Shown here piece by piece: positions 45,822-58,600 of a DNA stretch of 64,000 bases. Each line of letters opens with the position of its first letter. Position 1 is the first letter of the stretch. The stretch is from Halichoerus grypus (Eukaryota; Chordata; Mammalia; Carnivora; Phocidae), in the NCBI RefSeq assembly GCF_964656455.1, contig NC_135717.1, positions 12,615,033-12,679,032 of the forward strand, read 5' to 3'. The notes below the pieces were generated by a model. It saw nothing but the letters and a program-made list of their open reading frames with translations. It had not been told where the DNA came from and made no database searches. The position numbers and the translations under genes are program-made.

Positions 45822-47798
45822 TAGTGCTTTACCAGGGATGGAAGCAATCAAGCTGCACTATCTGATCAGGATTGTTTTACCTCCTGTGCATGGCTATGCT
45901 TTGCCCCCTTCCTGCTTTACTGCTTCCTGGGCAGGCCTCCCTGCTAAATTATACTCCAGATCCATGGATGTCTGGAATATATTTTCCAGTCTTTTGAATA
46001 CTATATTCCTAAAGTGGTCATTTGCTGTCATTATAATTCTGGAAGATTTAATGCTGAGATTGATAGTGGATCTGCCAAGGTCTCATCCTTTGATGTTTTG
46101 TGCTTGGGCAAGTGGTCAGGGATCACGGCCCATTTATCACTGCATTCCCCATGGCTGGTACTCTGAGCCAAGCATGTGGTGCTAGCTAGTCAGTGAATGT
46201 TCAGTTGTTTGCGTTAGTAGAACTCTGGTTAGTTTTACTGTTATTTCAGCCTAATGAAATAAATTTTGTTCTAAGGCAGTGTTTTCTTCCTTTTTTGTGG
46301 AAGGAGGACAAAGATACGGTGGTTGAGTCTCTCTCACTATCAGTTTACCCCAACTTGTCCTGGGAAGGGAGGGGGACATGGAGGCAGGTGGGAAAGGAGA
46401 GCAGAGGAGGAAGAAAGGAAACTGTAGAGGGGAGTAGAGAGAGACTCATCCTGTTTCATACTGAGAAGACTTTGGTATTGAAAGATTTTGATTTTGTTAT
46501 TGCTATACAACTTATGTTCCCCCTTCGTAAAACTCTGGTCTGTTCCCATGTTTTCATTGCATTTTGTGGGTCGGAGCTAACAGTGCCTTGAGACATATCT
46601 TTATTAGATGAGTGGAAATAACTCTTAAAATAACTGTTAACATCAGGACCATCTCTTTGTTTTTATTCTCAACTGGTTGTCTCGTTTGGTAGAAAACATG
46701 GAACAGTAACACCAGGGGTAGCTTTACCAATGCTTCTGCAGATTCATAACCAACCATCATGGAAAACATTGTACATAAACTTGTGGAGTTCATGGTTTAT
46801 GCACCTTAATCACTAATGGGAGGAACCCAAATACCACTTCCCAGTGATAGGGAGGCAGGAAGCTCATTTATGTAACAGAAGGATTATACTTTGGTGGGAT
46901 TGTTATCAACTCACAAGAACCAATTGTTAAATTTTTAGGAATTTTGTGAGCTAGTTGTCAAACACAGCTTTAAAAAATTAAGTTATATAAGCTTATTTTT
47001 GCTTTTAATATAATTTAGTTTATTACAATAAATATTCCAAACTCATTGTTTTCTAATTATTTTGCTGCATTTAACTGTCATCCATGACCTTGATGGTGGA
47101 AATACTAAATAGCGATGTGCTATTGAGTATTTCTTCCCAACTGCATTTAGTGCCATCATTTCTGTAGCTTGAAATCAGCCATGATTGGAGTATTTTTTTT
47201 TTTTAACACCACAGAAGTTGGTAAACAGTACAAATCCTACTCGATCACTTATTTTGTTGGTTTTCTAGACTTTAAAAAAAGAAGGTAAAAACGTTATTAA
47301 TACAGATTAAATTTAAAAGTTTGTTACATTTGAAATGTTACATTATGAAAGAAATTACATATTACATCATGGGTAGCACAAAAATTTGAGGAAATACTGG
47401 TATGTTTTAAAACTATTACCCAATTCAACAAAGAAGTTATTCATGTCATGGACAAATGAAGTTCTGACAAAAGTCTTAGTTGTTCCAGTTCTGTTGTACT
47501 GGTTTGAATATATCAATCGAGTTTCACATCAGAATTCTACTCATTCTTCAAATGCAAACTTGGATTGGATACAGATAGAAGAGTCACACGTATTTCAACA
47601 GAGGCATTCTGTAAAAATCAATTGGCTGTTCAGTTGGAATTCATGATAAAGAAGATTATATACTTAGTTATTGTTTGTAAATCGTTTGCTTTATATCCTT
47701 TGTATCAGTAAGATTTTAATAAAAGTGAGCATATGTATGCATGCATACATCTTTTCCCAAAGAGCTGGCTGTTCAGCATTACCAGTGTGCCATTGTTT
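45822..47798. other. Unique non-coding sequence
   Basis: Open frames of 136 and 132 codons on plus (45775-46185, 46193-46591) have no motif or splice support. 46.9-47.4 kb is very AT-rich. No repeat recognised. Confidence 0.4.
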
Positions 47799-47816
47799 AA
47801 AATCCAAATCAGGAGT

Positions 47817-47854
47817 GCCTGACTAGGTCAGTTGGTAGAGCATCAGACTCTTAA
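47817..47854 (+). pseudogene. 5' half of tRNA-Lys inserted between short direct repeats
   Basis: 38 bases match the 5' half of mammalian tRNA-Lys(UUU) from acceptor strand through D arm to anticodon loop, with about four differences; the stretch TCAGTTGGTAGAGCATCAGA is identical to my memory of the tRNA. It ends in the anticodon loop and the 3' half is absent. AAAATCCAAAT (47799-47809) and AAAAGCCAAAT (47853-47863) flank it, one difference in 11. Seven bases before the tRNA start could be a leader. Alternative: the head of an old lysine-tRNA-derived SINE, which is a poorer match over GTAGAGCATCAG. Not a functional tRNA gene. Confidence 0.6.
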
Positions 47855-47863
47855 AAGCCAAAT

Positions 47864-48735
47864 GGGAAAGAAGGTCATTGATGATCTTGTGTGAATGGTG
47901 AGGTTTTTGTTTACAATATAGCAAGAGGATCAAATACAGTATAGGAAATCTTCCTGATTACAGGATATGAAGTTGGGATTTTGAATGCCAGCTACTAAGA
48001 ACACTTGAAGGACTTTAAGCGTGTCTCCCATATTCAAAATAACATTAGACGGTGTTGAAGAGAGGTGTTACATATCATTAGGACCACAAAAAGACTTTGG
48101 AATCCAACACATTGAAAGATAATTAAGTGAGGAGGAGCTTTGGACACAGGGTAGGCAGTTTAGTTATCTTTAGCGTTTACTTCATAGCAAATGCTTGAGG
48201 ATTTATCTACTTGTGGTTTTCTCTCCCAAACCCTAATCCACGAGGAGTAGGGAGTGGGAGTAGGGTGGAGGCTAGCTGTTATTTTGCATTACTCTGAGAA
48301 GTAATCCAGTAATAGAAGAAATTTGGTGTTCTGGAAACATTATTAAAGTGAAAAGTCTTGAAAAATAAAGAAAGTTTAAAAAATAGGATTAGAAATTCAA
48401 AGGAAAATGGTCTTCTGTCTCTACTTAACCAGCTAAGACAGCTCAAGTAAAAGTATATTTTTGTGGGTCATTTTTGGTTAAAGAAAAGAGTTATTTCCAC
48501 TCATATGTTAGACTCAAAGTTGAGGAATGTTTTGTTTACTTTAACTAGAAATGAAATGTGCTTGCTAAAGTTTATAGCAGAATTGCAAGGTGATCTAATA
48601 GCTTTGAAAGTCACTTTTAGTAAATGGAAATCAGACTTTTGTTAATGGATTGGTAAATGTGAAGAAATGAAAACCCAGTTGATGCCAGTTAGTGTTCACT
48701 TTAAGGAAAGGAAAAATTTGGTGGGTTTTTCTTTG
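47864..48735. other. Unique non-coding sequence
   Basis: Nothing recognised. Confidence 0.4.
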
Positions 48736-48792
48736 GGTGTGTGTGTGTGTGTGTGTGTGTTTGTGTTTGTGTGTGTGTGTGTGTTTGTGTGT
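48736..48792. repeat. (GT)n microsatellite with TTGTGT breaks
   Basis: About 28 GT units with three GTTT interruptions. Confidence 0.97.
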
Positions 48793-49722
48793 TTTAAAAT
48801 ATTGATTTGCCTGGTGGTGTTCCTTTGCTTTGTGTATGCATGTGAAGGGAGGTATTATTAACATTATGGTTCTCTACCTCTAAGATCCATTCCAAAAATA
48901 ATTTCGTTAATCCTAAGAATGTAACTGTGGAAATAAAATGGCTTTTCAATCCTGTGTTGATTACGTGCCTACAATGTTGATTTGGTAATACCTGGAACTT
49001 CCAAATTAAATTTTATGGTATATGGATGATATATTGTAATCTCTCCTACAAGGAAATTTGTCTTAAAAACTTTTAAAAATCATCCTGTGCTGGGGAGTGG
49101 GGAGCATTTCTAATTCAAAGCAGAAGCCAGGCTAAGATCACATGTCTCTGTAGAGAAAAGAGGGGAGGTTTTACTTGTTGCATATGTTTTAAAAATATTT
49201 ATAGATACAGCTGGACTTTTAGTACTTTATTTCTGGTTTTAATGATGGAATTCCCAAAGGACTAAAATTGTTCCAAACAGTCTGAACTGTGTCTGAAGTT
49301 CAAGAACAGTATATAGTGGGTCTAAAAACTTTAATCCTCCTTGGAAACTTTGAGTGGGAAAGCTGCCCTTTTAGTCCTGTGTTTCTTGAATTTCCTGTTA
49401 GCAAAACACCTCCTTGCCCCTATTCAGTCCTTAACCAAGTGCAGACTGCCTTTACTTTTCTCTGCTAAAACATTTTCTAATAAGGTCCTCAGTAAATTCC
49501 CAAGTCATAAAATCTAGTAATTTTGTTTATTTCCCACCCATCCAGTCATCAGTCATTTTACTTAGTGCCTGTTATGCATGCAACCTGATGCCAGGGGTAC
49601 TTTAGTAAATGAGGCAGACATGTTCCCTTATATTGTGGAGCTTTCAGTCTTTCAACACTGTTGACCTTCCTCCCTCAAACTTCATGAAATCACTGACTTC
49701 TGGTCTGTGAAATCATTCATTA
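48793..49722. other. Unique non-coding sequence with an old repeat remnant
   Basis: 49540-49650 ('cttagtgcctgttatgcatg', 'gatgccaggggtactttagt', 'ttatattgtggagctttcag') looks like an old L2/MIR-class unit. The rest is unassigned. Confidence 0.35.
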
Positions 49723-49900
49723 ATGAGATTTGTTTATTAGAGAGAGTGCACGCAAGCGTGAGGGGGAGAGGAAGAAGCAGATTTCCTGCTAAGCAGGGAG
49801 CCCGATGCGGGACTCGATCCTGGGACCCGATCCTGGGACCCTGGGAACATGACATGAGATAAAGGCAGACGCTTAACGGACTGAGCCACCCAGGTGCCCT
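49723..49900 (-). mobile_element. Can-SINE, minus, with a 13-bp internal tandem duplication
   Basis: Reverse carnivore SINE. CGATCCTGGGACC occurs twice in tandem at 49815-49827 and 49828-49840. The tail is short (GAGATTTGTTTATT) and the flanking duplication is poor. Confidence 0.9.
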
Positions 49901-50523
49901 AATGGTTCTTCATTTAATGCTGATTCCCATCCCCACGCCTACCCTACCCCCATCATTCTCTTCCTGGCCCTCTTTTGCCTGATAATTTATTTTCTTGATA
50001 TTTTCTAGGTGATTTTATATGGCAAGGCTTTTTGGTTATCATCTGCATATACACATACTAGATACATATGGTCAAATTAATGTATTCGTGTACAATGATA
50101 TAGTATAATTATAGTCTGTTGTATTTTGCTTTAGTCTTAAACAGCTTTATTGAGGTATAATTGACATATATAATGAGCTGCTCTTCTTCAAAGTATACAA
50201 CTTGGTAAGTTTTGATATATGTATAAGTCTTTGAGACCATTACCACCATCAAGATAATGAACATATCTGTCACCCCCAAAAGTTTCCTCCTGTCCCTTTG
50301 TAATTTCTGTCTCTATCACCTTCCTACCCCACTACCCTCCCTTATTCCCAAGTAATCCCTGAAATGTTTTTCAACACTGTAGAGTAGTATGCATTCTTTA
50401 GAATTTTGTATCAATGGAATTATACATTATGTACTCCTTTTTCTCAGTTGAGTTTCTTTCATTAGCAAAATTATTTTGGGATTTATTCACTTAATATTTT
50501 ATATTTATAGTTCATTTCTTTTT

Positions 50524-50664
50524 GTCATCTTCTTCTTCTTCTTCTTCTTTTTTTTTTTTTTTTAATAGGCTCCATGCCCTGCATGGAGCCCAGCATGGGG
50601 TTTGAACTCATGACCCTGAGATCATGAATCAGACACACAACCAACTGAGCTGCCCAGGCGCCCC
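50524..50664 (-). mobile_element. Can-SINE, short older copy, minus
   Basis: Only about 120 bases of SINE body after a CTT-rich and poly(T) tail. Flanked by a perfect 18-bp duplication, TATAGTTCATTTCTTTTT, at 50506-50523 and 50665-50682. The body lacks the usual CT-rich middle. Confidence 0.92.
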
Positions 50665-51684
50665 TATAGTTCATTTCTTTTTATTGCTTATATTATTTCT
50701 ATTCTGTAGCTATACCATAAATTGTTTACACATTAGCCTATCAATTGCTGTTTGGGTTGTTTCTATTTTTTTTGTTATTATGAGTATTTGTGTACAAGTA
50801 CAATATGCATTCTTTTCTCTTAGGTAAATACCTAGGAGTATGACTGAATAATGTGCTAGGTGTTTGTTAAGTGTTTCAAGAAAATGCCAAACAGTAATCA
50901 CAGTGGTTGCACTGTTGTACGTGGCTGCCAGCGTTACATGAGTGTTCCATTGCTTCCATATCCTCTCTCATATTTGGTGTGGCCAGTCTTTCTCATTTTA
51001 GCCATTCTGATAGTTGTGTAATAGTTTCTTAATGTGGTTTTGAATTGCATTTCCCCAATGACTAATGATGTTAAACATCTTTTTATGTGTTCATTTGTCA
51101 TCTCTGTATCTTCTTTGATGAACTGCCTATACAAATTCTCTGCCCATTTAAAAAAAAAATGGGTTGTTTGTTTTTTTGCTTTACTGAGTGTTGAGAGTTC
51201 TTTATTCTGGCTACAAGACCTTTATCAGATAATATGATTTATAAATATTTTCTCCTAGTTTGTGGCTTGTCTTTTTATTCTCTTAATAGTGTCATAAGAG
51301 CAGGGTTTTAAGTTTTGTTGAATTTTAATTTATCAGTTTTTTAATGGATTATTCTTTAGGTGTCATTTCTAAAATGTCATTTGTAATCCAGAGCTGCAAA
51401 GTTTTCCTTATGTTTTCTTCTGGAAGAGTTAAAGTTTTAGTTCCATTGATCAATTTGTCTATCTTGGGGTTGCCAAACTAAGGATCATGTGACAAATAAA
51501 ACTCACAGCCTTGATTTCTACAGCCTGTGAGCTAAGCAGAAGTTAAGAAGAAAAGAAAATGTGACAGAAGCCATATGTAGTCTGCAACACATAAAATACT
51601 TATTATCTGGCCTTTTTTCAGGAAGAAAAAAATTTCCTAAGCCTGGTCTACCTGGTCAATACCATGTGTCTTAATTACTATCTT

Positions 51685-51896
51685 TTCTTTTTTAAGATTT
51701 TATTTACTTATTTATTTGAGAGAGAGAGTGTGAGAGAGTGAGTGAGTGTGTGGGGAGGAGCAGAGGGAGAGGGACAAACAGACTCCATGCTGAGCACGGA
51801 GCCTGACATAGGGCTCGATCCCAGGACCCTGAGATCATGACCTGAGCCAAAACCAAGAGTCACGTGCTCAACTGACTGAACTGCCCAGGCACCCCA
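51685..51896 (-). mobile_element. Can-SINE, minus orientation
   Basis: Reverse carnivore SINE. Flanks TAATTACTATCTT (51672-51684) and TAATTATTATCTT (51897-51909) form the duplication, one difference. Confidence 0.94.
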
Positions 51897-54828
51897 TAAT
51901 TATTATCTTGATTACTGTAGTTTTAAAATGTCTTGAAATAAGGGAATGTTAATCTTCCAACTTCATTCTCTTTCAGTGTTGTTTTAGCTATTCATGTCCC
52001 TTGCATTTCCATATGAATTTTAGAATCACTTAAGTCAGTTTAATTAAAAAAGCACACCAGGATTTTGATTTAGATCAATTAGGGAAAAAATTGACATCTA
52101 AGCAAAATTGAGTCTTTTGACTCATGAACATAGTATATTTCTTTATTTCTTTAGGTTTTCTTTAATTTCTCATAGAAAGGTTTTGTAGTTTTCATTGTAC
52201 ATATCTTTCACATTTTGGGGGTCAGATTTATCCCTACATATTTTTGATGCTATTTAAATGGTATTGTTTTATTAATTTTAATTTTCAGTGGTTCTTTGCT
52301 AGTATATACATATACAGTTGATTTTTATATGTTTATAATGTATCCTGTAACCTTGATAAACTCATTTATTGGTGCTAGTGGCTCTTTTGTGGATTTATAT
52401 GTATTACATATATAGTCGACAATGTCATCTGTGAATAAAGATAGTACTTCTTTGTCAGTCTGGATGACTGTCATTTCTTTTTCTTGTCTTATTGCATTAG
52501 CTACAATCTCTACTACTACTGGATATAGTGAGAGTGGACATCTTTATCATTTTACTGATCATAGGTTGAAAAGCATTCAGTTATCCACCATTAGTTAGGA
52601 TGTTAGCTGTAAGTTGTTCCTAGATGCCCTTTCTCTGTTTGAAAAAAAACCCCTTTCTATTTCTTATTTGCTGAGAAATTTTTATAAGGAATGGATACTA
52701 GGTTTTTGTCACATGCTATTTATGAATCTATTGAAATGATAATGTGGTTTTTTCTTTTTTAGTTTGTTAATATGGTAAATTTCATGAATTGATTTTCAAA
52801 CACTGAGCCAACCTTTTTATTCCAGGGGTAAGCACCACTCCCATCATGATATGTTATCCTTTTTATATATGGTTGAATTTGATTATTCTGGAGTTTTCTT
52901 CCAGTGTCTTTGTTTTTGATACCAAGGCAATTCTAACATGATGGAATGCCAGTTTTCAGAAAGAGTTTGTATAATATTAGATATTATTTCTTTCTTATAT
53001 ATTTGGTAGGACCTATCAAGGAAACCATCTGGGCCTATAATTTTCTTTGGAAAGGTTTTTTAGGACAGACTCAATTTATTTAATATAGGACTATTCAGGT
53101 TTTCTAATTATTTTTGAGTGAGCTTTTGGTAGTTTGTGTTTTACAACATATTTGTGCATTTCATCTAAGTTGTCAAATTTATTGCTGTAAAATTGTTCAT
53201 AATATTCCTTTATGTGTTATTTATATCTTTCTTTTATATATTTACTTAGTACTTCTAGAATTTGCTCTGATGTGATTGTTTTTATTCTAAATATTAGTAA
53301 TTCATGTTTTCTTCCTGTTTATTTTCTTCCTGATTAGTCTGGTTTAGAGGTATCACTTTCATTGATCTTTTCAAAAAAACAGATTTTGGTTTTATTGATA
53401 TTCTTTATTGTCTTTCAGTTTTCTCCTTCAGTGATTTCTGTTTTTATTTCTTCTATTCTACCTACTTTTGCTTTTATTTGCCCTTCTTTTTCTAATTTTG
53501 GTGGAAGCTGAGGGCACTGGATGAAACTTTCTTCCTTTCAAGTACAGATAGTTTTATAAATTTCACCTCTGAAGTACTAGTTTAGGTTTCTCCCACAAAT
53601 TTTGTTATGCTCTGTTTGATTATCATTCAAATCAAAATACTTTCTAATTTCCCCTTTAATGCCATTTTGATCTTAAATTTTTCAAGACTTGTTTCATGGC
53701 CCAGAATATGGTCAATTTTTGGTAAATATTCCATGTGTACTTGGAAAGACCATGTCTCCTATGTTGTTGAAGGGAGTGTTCTGTAAATGTTAATTATTGT
53801 TAATAATGTTCTTCAGATCTTCTATAGCATTCCTGTTTGTTTACTTGTCTTATCAGTTATCAAGGGATATTGAAATCTTTGACTATATTTGTCTGTTTTC
53901 TCCTTTCAGTACTATCAGTTTTTGCTTCATCTGTTTTGAAGCTTTATATTTTTAGATGTATAAACATTTAAGATCGTTATGTCCTCTTGATGAATTGACT
54001 TTATTATGAAATATTCTTTTCTTTGTTTTATGGAGATAGAGCTCTTCCAGTTTTCTTAGCATAGTGTTTTTTTTCCATCCTTTTGCTTCTAACTTGTGTT
54101 TTTACATTTAAAGTATGTTTCTCATAGCATATATTTGGATCTTTTTTGTTTTTGTTGAATCACACAATCTTTGCCTTTTTAATGTGGATATTTAGATCAT
54201 TTACATTCTATGTGATTTTTGATATGGTTACGTTTAAATATTTCATCCTCTCTATTTTTTAAAAATTTTCCATCTGTTTTTTGTTCTCCACTCTCTAATT
54301 TTTCTGCCTTTTTAAAATCAGTTGAATCTCTTTCATGATTTCATTTTATCTCCTTTCTTGGCTTAATAGCCATAACTCTTCTTGTTATTTTAGTTGTTGC
54401 TTTAGGTGTTCTGGTATGTCTTTAATTTTTCACAGTCTACCTTCACATGATACTACATTAATTCATATATAGCATAAGAACATTAGACTAACATACTTCT
54501 GTTTCTCCCTTCTCTTTGTATACTTGTTGTTATACATTTTTTTTTTTTACTTCTGTGTATGTTATAAACTCTGTACTACATTGACACTGATTTTTAATTA
54601 TCTTTTCAAGATACTTAAATAAAAAAATGTTTCTCAGTGTTACCCTTTATGATGCCCTTTATGGCATTATGATGCCCTTCATTCTTCTGTACAGATTTGT
54701 ACTTCTGTCACTTATCACTTAACTGTTGGCCTGAAGGACATCCTTTAACATTTCTTATAGTGAAGGTCTGCTGATGATTTGTTCTTTTAGCTTTTGTAGT
54801 TTTAAAAAAGTCTTCATTTTACTTTTGT

Positions 54829-55024
54829 GGGGTTTTTTTTGTTTTTTGAGAGAGACAGAGAACATGAGTGCGCCAACATATCAGAGTCCGGGGGTGGGGG
54901 TAGGGGCAGAGAGAGAATCCCAAACAGGCCCCGTACAATGTGGGGCTCAATCTCTTGACTCTGAGATTGTGACCTGAGCGAAATCAAGAGTGGGACACTT
55001 AACCAACTGAGCCACGCAGGCGCC
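54829..55024 (-). mobile_element. Can-SINE, minus orientation, older
   Basis: Diverged reverse carnivore SINE ending GAGCCACGCAGGCGCCC. The left flank TTACTTTTGT resembles the right flank CTACTTTTGT. Confidence 0.9.
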
Positions 55025-55038
55025 CTACTTTTGTTTTT

Positions 55039-55249
55039 TGTTTTTTGTTTTTTTTAAGATTTTATTTATTTATTTGACAGAGAGAGAGAGAGATCAGAAG
55101 TACGCAGACAGGCAGGCAGGTAGAGGGAGAGGGAGAAGCAGGCTCCCTGCTGAGCAGGGAGCCCGACGCGGGGCTTGATCCCAGGACCGTGGGATCATGA
55201 CCTGAGCCGAAGGCAGATGCTTAATTGACTGAGCCACCCAGGCGCCCCC
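55039..55249 (-). mobile_element. Can-SINE, minus orientation, younger
   Basis: Reverse carnivore SINE with 'gatcagaagtacgcagacag' and GCAGGCAGG motifs. Flanked by CTACTTTTGTTTTT at 55025-55038 and 55250-55263. Together with the previous copy it gives three copies of the ACTTTTGT flank: both SINEs used the same target. Confidence 0.94.
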
Positions 55250-55610
55250 CTACTTTTGTTTTTGAAAGATGTTTTAATTGTGTATGGAATTCTGGGTTGA
55301 CAGTTTTTTTTCTCACAGTACTTTAAAAATGTTTTTTTGCTGTTGTCTTAACTACACTGCTTTCTATGAGAAGATTAACTCTCATCTTTATCTTTTCTGC
55401 ACATAATGTGTCTTTTTTCTTTGGATGGTTTTAAGAATTTTTCTATTACTATTTATGAGTAATTTGATTATCATCTGCATTGGTGATGTTTTCTTTATGT
55501 TTCTTGTACTTAGGGTTCTTCAAGCCTCTTAGATTTGTGGATTTTCATCAAATATGGAAGGTTTTTCAGTCTGTTTTGATTCTCAGCTAATCATTTTATT
55601 ACCTAAAAAT

Positions 55611-58600
55611 CCAATATTAAAATACGCTCCTGATACTAATGAGGAAGAAATTTTTGAGTAGTTTGTTTAGAAGTTGTTACCACACATCTGACGTTTAGAA
55701 TGTTAGGATGAAGTCTCTGCACTTGGAACAAAACATTGTGTGTGTTCACTTTTAAACTTTGGGACTCTAAGGTTTTTATGGAGCTCAGGTACTAGAGCCT
55801 CTGTGTATAATCACATATTGTCCTGTTTGGCTTGCTTACCTCCTGAGAGTCTTGGAAGTTAGGTGAGGAGTAGATGGTCCTTGAGCCTGGGTCCTGTGGT
55901 GATTGTCTGAGCACCTACTTTTCAGTTCTGAGTCAACACAAGCACTAAATTGCCTGAAATGCTATCTACTTCTTCCCAATGTTGTATTTATATGAAGGGT
56001 GCCGTCTTGTCAGAATACATTGAGTGCCAATTTCTGTAGGTTGTCCCACTGCTGTAATTCGCTATGGTGATGTGTGAGGGAAAGAGAAAAGCCTTAAATA
56101 TTTACCTACTGGTTATCAGGTAGAGGGACTTATTTTCTTAATGTCATTTACATTTTGCTCTAGCTATAGCAGTAAAAAGTTCCACAGGCAAGAGTCAGAT
56201 GCCCCAAATTATGAGTGTGCCCCTTATAGGTCTGTGACTAAGGAGATGGTGGTATAAAAAACACAATTTCAGCAGTACGTTTTTATCCTCTTCCTTTTTA
56301 ATAAACCAGTTCTGACAGATGAAAAGGAATCTGCTGTAGCTCAGATTTCCTAGGTTAGGCATATTTCAGCCATAAACTTAATTATCACAAGAATTTTCAA
56401 ATGACTCCAACTTTTTTCTGCACTTGGTACCACAGGATACCACGTTCTATTTTTGAGCTGATAAAATCCTCCTTCTGAAAGCATTTGTTTATTATATTAC
56501 AGCTTCACATGAGCTGAGCTCCATCCTGACCCTGTGTTAAGTGTCTGTGGTAGATTTCATTACATCCATATACTGGAAGTCCTGCCAATATACTGGCAGC
56601 AAAATCCTAGTGGAAAATAAATGGCAATAAAAAAGAGAAATGATAGCCTGTGTGAGTGGTGAGGAGCACAGCTTTATTGAGACTGGACAACCCCAGAGTA
56701 GTGACTTGGCATGCAGACATGAGTTTAAGAGAGTGTGAGTGAAAGCTGATACTGGAATAACGACTCTGTGGCACAGACATGGGAATAATTTAATTAATTG
56801 CACTGAAATTTCTTTGATGAATAGTTATGTGGTGATAAGCATGAGGTCGAACAGCAGAATGAGTTTCAGCTTTTTAATGGGCCAGCACAGCTGCAGTTTT
56901 GGATGCCTTCCCACTTTATTTTCCCCTGCAGCTCTCCACCGCTTTACTCATCCACATCTCTCCAGCTAAGCTCACCACTAGCAGGGCTCCCTCTCCATGT
57001 CTGCCGAACTGAGGGGCAAGCACGTTTGGCCACGGGAAGCAGGCTGGTGACTGCTTTGAAATGAAAACTAGATCAAACGAAAATTGTGGGATGGTTTCCT
57101 TATGATGGCTGCACCTCCCCTCCTCCCCAAATCTCTAGGATGCTTTTACAGAGGCTTTGCAGCTAAGTTGTATAAAGATTTTAATAAAAATTTCTTGTCC
57201 CTGGAGAAAGAGGCATGTCTTTGTTGTCAGAGAGCTAGAGGGAAATGAGCAATGCAGCCCCGCTGGAGCACCGGCATTAATCCCATGACTCGTAGCCTGT
57301 ATTTTCAGACAGATCAATTACTTATGGCTGTAACCAATCTTGCACCGTTTTCTTGCTGTGCAGGGCTCCATTTCCAGACTGGGCAGCTGACATATCCTTC
57401 CAACTTGATAGAACTTCGGCTGCAAATCTCTTCAGGTCTGCTGCCTCCATTCATCGAGGTTATACAAATGAGTTGTTAAATAAAAATCAAAAGTCAAGAA
57501 TTGTGGGTAGTAATCTCTGCTTGGCTCCATAGCACTCATGGATCTAGGCAACATTTTCAGTTGGATTTTTTTTTTTCTTAAACAAGACAAGTGATTCCGT
57601 TGTCTTCCTTCCTTCACTTTTATGGACAGGCTTTGCATGAGAGAAAAGCCTTCTCTAGAGGGAAGAAATTATCCACAGTGGATGCATTTCTTATCAACTT
57701 ATAAATTGAAAGATTAACTCAGAATGGAGAGGAAGAAGATTATGAGGAGACATGAAGGGCATGTACAGGTGAGCTGTGTCTAATGCATCTCACATACAGT
57801 GAGTCACCCCTTTTCAGCTGCAAGGCTGCCTGGGCTTAAGGCCAGGAGATTCTGGATCAAAAATAAGTGACCCTTGCTAACACACAGGTGGCAGAGAACA
57901 TGTAAGGTGTTTATAGAGCATATCAGAGTGCGAACAGAGAACTTCTGTCAGGTATCTAAACTCAACAGCCTTTGAGGAATTTCCCCCAGAATCTGTTTAG
58001 TGTCTGTAAGACATACCTACTCTTTGTTTGTGTTGAAGTCTTCACAGCTGTGTCAGGCCAGGCCAGCCTTCCTGGAAGAGGTGATTCAGGGCTGCTGAGG
58101 GAAATGACAGCATTTTGTGATTTGACTCACTCTAGACGCACAGATGTGCCGCTTTGGGGAAAGCACCTCTTGCCGCTCTCCTGTGCTCTCATCTTTTGTA
58201 GTCCTCCCTCCCATCAATTCCATGTTTCTGGCATGCAGCCCTTTGAGGACTTGTCTGTTTCCCCGTAGTAACCAAATGTGAGGAACTTATAGGAAGAAAA
58301 GATGAAAATGTGGACATGTAGAGAAGATAAATGGCTTAACGTTCCACCTCGGGGGATTTGTGTGTTTATATATGCATCTGGGTGTGTGCACAACGACTGC
58401 TTGTTTTGTATGTTGTTGCTTGCTTTGGAGGCCTTGTCCTACTTGGGACCCATAGGTGGTGTCCTTTTGGAGCAGATATTCATGAACCTGTTAACAATTA
58501 AGGAGGCGGATCCGTGCTGGTACAGCCCGACAGCCCAGTCTCCCCTTGGGCTTGTATTACTTCGGATGGATTCTAAGGAAGCAGAGGAAACATGCAGAGC

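Larger units (their letters stand above)
50145..55610 (-). mobile_element. Long decayed L1, minus orientation, with SINE insertions
   Basis: Low end carries the reverse 3' UTR ('acagctttattgaggtataa', 'gagaccattaccaccatcaa'), followed by reverse ORF2 C-terminal and RT text ('caaggaaaccatctgggcct', 'tatcaccttcctacccc'-type relics, 'ctttgccatttcatctaagt'-like, 'aacagattttggttttattg', 'atatggtcaatttttggtaa') and more 5' parts up to 'gggttcttcaagcctcttag' near 55.5 kb. About 4.7 kb of LINE remains after removing the SINEs. Stops are everywhere, so it is inactive. It may be a single old element or adjacent pieces; exact joins were not resolved. Confidence 0.85.

Noticed and set aside
45775..46591. 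Two plus frames of 136 and 132 codons in a row
   Set aside because: The first starts in a CA microsatellite, the two are in different frames, and no domain or splice support was seen.
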